From Distichodus sexfasciatus (Eukaryota > Chordata > Actinopteri > Characiformes > Distichodontidae), in contig JAVGVS010000025.1 of assembly GCA_032718565.1 (NCBI GenBank), forward strand, positions 2,837,520 to 2,901,519: a stretch of 64,000 nucleotides of DNA, written 5' to 3'. Every line of letters begins with the position of its first letter. Positions within the stretch are counted from its first letter, which is position 1. This document shows positions 59,690-64,000 of the stretch, piece by piece. The translations under genes were made by a program, and so were the position numbers. The notes under the pieces are model-generated. The model was not told the origin of the DNA, searched no databases, and saw only the letters and a list, made by a program, of their open reading frames with translations.

Positions 59690-59790
59690 GAATCCCAGTG
59701 ATCACCAAGGAAAAACTCCCTCTAGCAGGAAGAAACCTTGAGAGGAACCAAGACTAAGTATGCGACCCCATCCTCCTCTTGGCGACCAGG
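59690..59790 (-). repeat. LINE 3' UTR fragment (L2-like)
   Basis: GGAAAAACTCCCTCTAGC, GAAACCTTGAGAGGAACC and CCTCTTGGCGACCAGGG are the reverse of the conserved 3' UTR found at 13.4-13.5 kb. Confidence 0.6.
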
Positions 59791-59799
59791 GTATGTGAA

Positions 59800-60070
59800 C
59801 ATTTGTTCATTCATTATCCCAACCACTTAATCCCAACCGGGGTTGCAGGGGGGACTGGAGCCTATCCTGGAAACTACTACCACAAGGCGGGGCAGACACA
59901 CTCATACAATCACACTCTCAGTCACACCAATTAACTAACCTACTGCATGCTTTTAGACTGCGGGAGGAACCCGGAGCCCCCGGTGGAAACCCACGTGAAC
60001 ACGGGGAGACCCGGGAATCGAACTCAGGACCTTCTCGCTGTGAGGAGGCAGCGCTAACCAATGTGCCACT
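59800..60070 (-). repeat. V-SINE (DANA/mermaid-like)
   Basis: CATTCATTATCCCAACCAC, GGGACTGGAGCCTATCC, GCTTTTAGACTGCGGGAGG, CGGGAATCGAACTCAGGACC, GCGCTAACCAATGTGCCAC. Confidence 0.78.
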
Positions 60071-60399
60071 GTACGTTTCACAAATTAGCATAAGCTCAAA
60101 ATTAAATATTAATTTAGCATTCAGTTCATGTTCAAAAAGATCCAAAAAAGGTACCAGCTGGTTCCAGATCATGAAGTCCAAATTTAATACAAGTTAACAT
60201 TAGCTAAATATAAAATTAGTATTCGGTTGAAGACCATAGAGTCTTGAGCTGAGAGGTGATAGACCCTTTATAAACTGAAGGGGGACATTTGTCTGATAGA
60301 CCTGAAATAATTCTGGTCTCTGATTGAACTTGAATGTTTCTAAGCAGTGTGACATATAATTTTCATTAGTCTCCTCTTCATTAACTACAGAATATTTTT

Positions 60400-61510
60400 G
60401 ATTGAAACAGTAGTGCACTTTTCAAACAGAAGCTGCAGGATATGAGCCATACCTCCAACTCTCTCAAGCAGACACTGACTCAATTAACGGACGACCGCAG
60501 ACTCTCTTAAAAACCCCTCTATGGGGTTCAAAATGGGCCAGCCAAAGTCTTAAATGCCTAAGCAAAGGGAAAGAAACTGTCAGAGAAAGATAAAGAGGGT
60601 TGCACAGAGAGGCAGAGGTGAAGGACTGTTATTTTGAGGCCTAAACCGACGCTGGCAGTTTTATCACTGTACCCAACATCCATGCATATATATACATGGA
60701 AACTTTCTCCAAAGTGTACAAGTACAATCATTTGTGAGGTGAAAAACAGAGCATGGTGATTGGGACTCCATCCAATATTTCCATGCAAAATGTTCCAGGG
60801 AAGAAGATTCATTAGTTTCTCGCCAATGAAAACAAGTCAGGAGTGTTTGCTCAATGCAACATTTTTATCTTGACTCTCGATGGAGTCATCACCTAAAGCC
60901 AGTCCTCAACAAGCCAGTGGTCAAAATCAGAGGATGATGAATGAGATTCAGGCAAACTGGCAATTGCACTACTCTGTATCCCACAGTGGAAACAGTTTAC
61001 AGATCAACCACGTGCTAATTTGGTGAAATGCCTCCAGGTTGAAAGCCATGAGTCAACTAGTGTTATCCTCATGACTTTAGTTTAGGCATGAGAAACTATC
61101 GTTACCTCATGACTTGCAGGGATTGAACTGTCTGTGGAGCACATTATTCATTCATTCAGCAACTGCTTGCAATTCAAAACCATTAGCGGGGTCTATAGTC
61201 TATGATCATGCTACTCAGTCTTTTCCAAGTGGCAATTTTGTGCGATTTTTATTTTTAAACTGAGGCTCATCCACTCAGGAATACTATGTACCGCAACATG
61301 TTGGTGATGGTAAGGTGGTATGTAAACAACCTAAGGACAGGTGTGAGAAAGGAGGAGGAAGTTTTTGGAAAATCAAACTACGTGGCCTGTTAAAGTATAA
61401 AATCCTATTGGCTTATTTAAAGATATTTACATGACTTGAAAGCATCATTATTTCCTAATAAAACTGATGAGTGAAGAATTAAATGCATCTGGAAACTTAT
61501 TTTTGAAGTT
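60400..61510. other. Duplicated conserved block C (pair of 36390-37550)
   Basis: More than 1 kb aligns in order, with near-identical runs such as CAAACAGAAGCTGCAGGATA, CTCAATTAACGGAC, GACTCTCTTAAAAAC, GATTCATTAGTTTCTC and CCAATGAAAACAAGTCAGGA. In the functional gene this lies in the intron just 5' of exon 10 and 3' of exon 9. No coding frame is shared. It is a candidate enhancer. Confidence 0.8.
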
Positions 61511-62904
61511 TGAAAATAATTGGAAAGGCGCAAAAAGAACAATAGGATCCAGCAGGCAACTTACTGTAGAGTAGGGGCATTGAAATGGATTGCATAATCA
61601 ATGTATAATCAGTGTGGACAATTTTGCATCGATGCAGTGGCAGACCATAATCAGTTAAATCAGGTTTTCAACCCCTAGTGGTCCGCAGTGGCATTGCAGG
61701 TGGTCAGTGACATGCTATCTAGTTTCACTACAGAAATCACTTTTAAAATGATTTCATTTGAATTATTTTTCAAAACATTTGCAGATAATTGAGGTGTCTT
61801 TATGAAAAAGAAATTTAATGCAAATATCTAAAAAGAAATAGAACAAAAATACTCTACTAAGCATTCACTGCTTAGTCTGAGTAGTGATCCGTGGGACAGA
61901 AGCAATTGAAAATCAATTTGTCTTGTCCATTTTCTGGTTAAAACTTGAATTTGTTGAAAATTTATATATTTTTGTGTAAACTCTTGATATAATTGTTTAT
62001 AAGGGTGCCCTGGGTAAAGCACTAAATATACTGCTCAGTCTGATCTGTATGGTTCTACCAGTAAACACCAGTCGAGTACTGTACATGGTTGAGTTGACAA
62101 TAAAGCTAGTCTACTGATTCTGGAACGTAATCAACATCATTTACAAAGTGTAGACATCATAAAATAAACAGCATGAGTGTAATAAAATGGCCTTACAACT
62201 AGTTATTTGTTTGAGCTTCTCCACATGCTACATCAGCATCGCCAACATTTGCATCAGTGCCCTTCATAAGTGTGACATAACTAAATGCTGTGGTCATTTG
62301 AATGAGGTTCATTAACCAGCACACAAAATGTCAAGGTCAGATCAGGCCAAAACCCTGCTACAGCAGCATGATCTGACTCATTGGGGGACCATTCTTCAAT
62401 GAGTAATAGATGAAAGACTCCAAATGACCTCGGATGACATCAAAAGCTGAGGGAAGCCCCACAACCACAGCAGATAAAGACGGGCTGTATTTAGAGTCTT
62501 AACGATGCACATGAATGTCCTGAAGCAGTTTCCTTATTAACATGATCATGGTTTTCAACAAAATCCTTTGTGATTTACAGGCTGATATTAATCTTAAAGC
62601 TAAATCTGTTTTTGTAGTCATCGTATTTGCCCCAGTAGACACAATGACAGAAATAAAATGAATTAAAATCATCTACTGCATATAACCAGCAGCAAGAGTC
62701 TGTTGACGCCCTAGGCTAAAATTCACTGGTTCCCTTCAAACCACCAGTTGTCGATATTAAATTATAAATCATTTGGCACCAACAACAAAAATTGGGATTT
62801 CGAATTTCTTATGTTTGTCAGCAGTTTGGCGCCCCTGACTGGTCAGGGTCCCCGTGCGTATATCTGCCTTACATGATGCAGAGGAATTGCATGCATTTCT
62901 CATA

Positions 62905-63075
62905 TCCAGGGAAATGCATATTTCCTAATTTAAGAGACAGTGTCCTTGGAGCAACTTGGGGCATTGTTTAAGGATCCAGTGGTGATTTCAGACTCTCCCA
63001 AGATTTGTAACTTCACTCTTATAGTCATCAACACAGGGTTTCAGTCACTCAGACCACTGCACCACCACCCCTTTG
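62905..63075 (-). repeat. SINE fragment, CTGGATAAG-tail family
   Basis: GGAGCAACTTGGGGCATTG in the body and CAGACCACTGCACCACCACC at the head end. Strongly diverged. Confidence 0.5.
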
Positions 63076-64000
63076 GTCTTAGATTAATCAGGTAAAGATT
63101 TTGACTTCTAAACCAACCTTCACTATGGAAGGTACATTTTTCATTTGATTTAGTTGCGGTTATGTAGTCTGTATGTGTTTATGTAAACCTTTTACTTCAT
63201 ACAGTGGCTAAACAGTAAAATGGGTCTTAAGGACATAATTAGGCATAAGCTGACATCAAAAGCCCATTCATTCATTCGTTCATTCAGCATCTCAGTGTGT
63301 CTTTGTCACATTTTTTTTACCCAGATGTCTCGTGAGCTCTATTACACCTTAATAAAATTCAGTTCAAGAATTGAGCCATGCACTCTTATGTAATATGTAT
63401 GTTACTTATTTCATAAAGTCATATTGTCTACTGTATGTCTTAGTCCAGAACCAATTTACATATTTATACATCTTAATGGAATCGATTTACACCCAGGATT
63501 TGATAGTAGGGAAGATTAAAGATTATTTTGAATTTATACTTCCCCCAGCACTTTCTTTAGTGCCTTGCAGTTACTATAACACATAATAAAATTCTATGGC
63601 AAATTTTTTTTTTAATCAATTTTGTCACTTATGTCTTCTAATCATTACAACCATATTTGACAGATACCATAGCACAAAAATAGCTGTCACAAAACCACTA
63701 TTGAATAATCTCCTGATATTTCAAGCTTCTCTGCTTAATCTCATGATTTACAGATGTTTTAAATCCCCACTTATTTAAACTTAAAATGCTGTGCCAGAAC
63801 ACACATCACACAACCCCACACACCTTAAGCAATGCCTGTTCAGCAAGGCCTCAAAAGAGCAGTGGGGGCCAGTGGACACTGTTTGCACCATTGCAGCTTT
63901 CCAAAAGTACAGAGAGAACCACATGTGGCTCTGCAAAAGGCCAAATAAGTGGGAGGCACCGAGAAAAGACCCTTATTGATCAACTCGCCAACTTGTGGTG

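Larger units (their letters stand above)
50105..63990 (-). pseudogene. Diverged 3'-truncated duplicate of kif6 introns and exons
   Basis: This stretch repeats the order and orientation of 19.5-39.8 kb. Matching pairs by eye: 50170-50585/19538-20360, 52090-52440/21290-21540, 53785-54080/22025-22390, 54555-54585/22965-22990, 54690-55055/23390-23880, 55610-55800/24470-24720, 55995-56250/28960-29220, 57740-58220/33640-34085, 59230-59660/35700-36070, 60400-61510/36390-37550, 63790-63990/39330-39770. Relics of exons 12 and 13 are recognisable and broken; exons 7-11 were not found. It lies upstream of the functional promoter, has no counterpart of the 3' exons 14-21, and runs off the window's right end. 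It cannot encode KIF6 here. Confidence 0.88.

Noticed and set aside
61510..63790. Searched for relics of kif6 exons 7, 8 and 9
   Set aside because: No stretch resembling switch I, switch II or SLGGN coding DNA was found in either copy orientation; a profile search could still reveal fragments.

Overview
This window is vertebrate nuclear DNA, almost certainly from a teleost fish. It holds one protein-coding gene with many short exons and long introns, and it is dense in fish-type repeats: tRNA-derived SINEs of the V-SINE/DANA-mermaid kind, SINEs ending in the common teleost tail CTGGATAAGAGCGTCTGCTAA, L2-like LINE 3' ends, Tc1-like elements, MITEs and microsatellites. I see no prokaryotic genes, no CRISPR array and no stand-alone rRNA or tRNA gene.

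The gene is kif6 (kinesin family member 6) on the minus strand. I could place 21 coding exons, from an initiator exon near 46.8 kb to a stop at 1433-1435. Exons 2 to 21 join in one reading frame: 2193 nt, 730 codons plus a stop. With the start exon the product is about 751 aa, close to the length I recall for the mammalian protein (about 814 aa). The motor domain (P-loop GQTGSGKT, switch I NQASTRSH, switch II DLAGSE) lies in exons 1-10, the coiled-coil stalk and tail in exons 10-21. Three oddities stand out. The intron between exons 12 and 13 has U12-type (minor spliceosome) signals. Exon 13 carries the 3' tail of a SINE inside its reading frame. The start exon has no splice donor in the right phase.

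The main discovery is in the second half. From about 50.1 kb to the right edge, the DNA is a colinear, same-orientation, diverged copy of about 19.5-39.8 kb, that is, kif6 from the intron after exon 13 to the intron before exon 7. It sits upstream of the kif6 promoter. Block after block matches in order (about 70-94% by eye), including old SINE insertions at the same places. Relics of exons 12 and 13 are present but broken, and I could not find exons 7-11. The copy is therefore a 3'-truncated, dead kif6 duplicate in which several non-coding intron blocks have stayed far more alike than the exons, suggesting retained regulatory elements.

Layout on the + axis: 0-1.4 kb, 3' flank; 1.4-15.1 kb, tail exons 21-14; 15.1-24.6 kb, a long intron; 24.6-33.2 kb, exons 13-10; 33.2-37.8 kb, an intron rich in duplicated blocks; 37.8-46.8 kb, motor exons 9-1; 46.9-47.1 kb, a CpG-rich promoter; 47.1-50.1 kb, upstream DNA with SINE pieces; 50.1-64 kb, the duplicate, which also contains two inverted-repeat elements absent from the matching part of copy 1.
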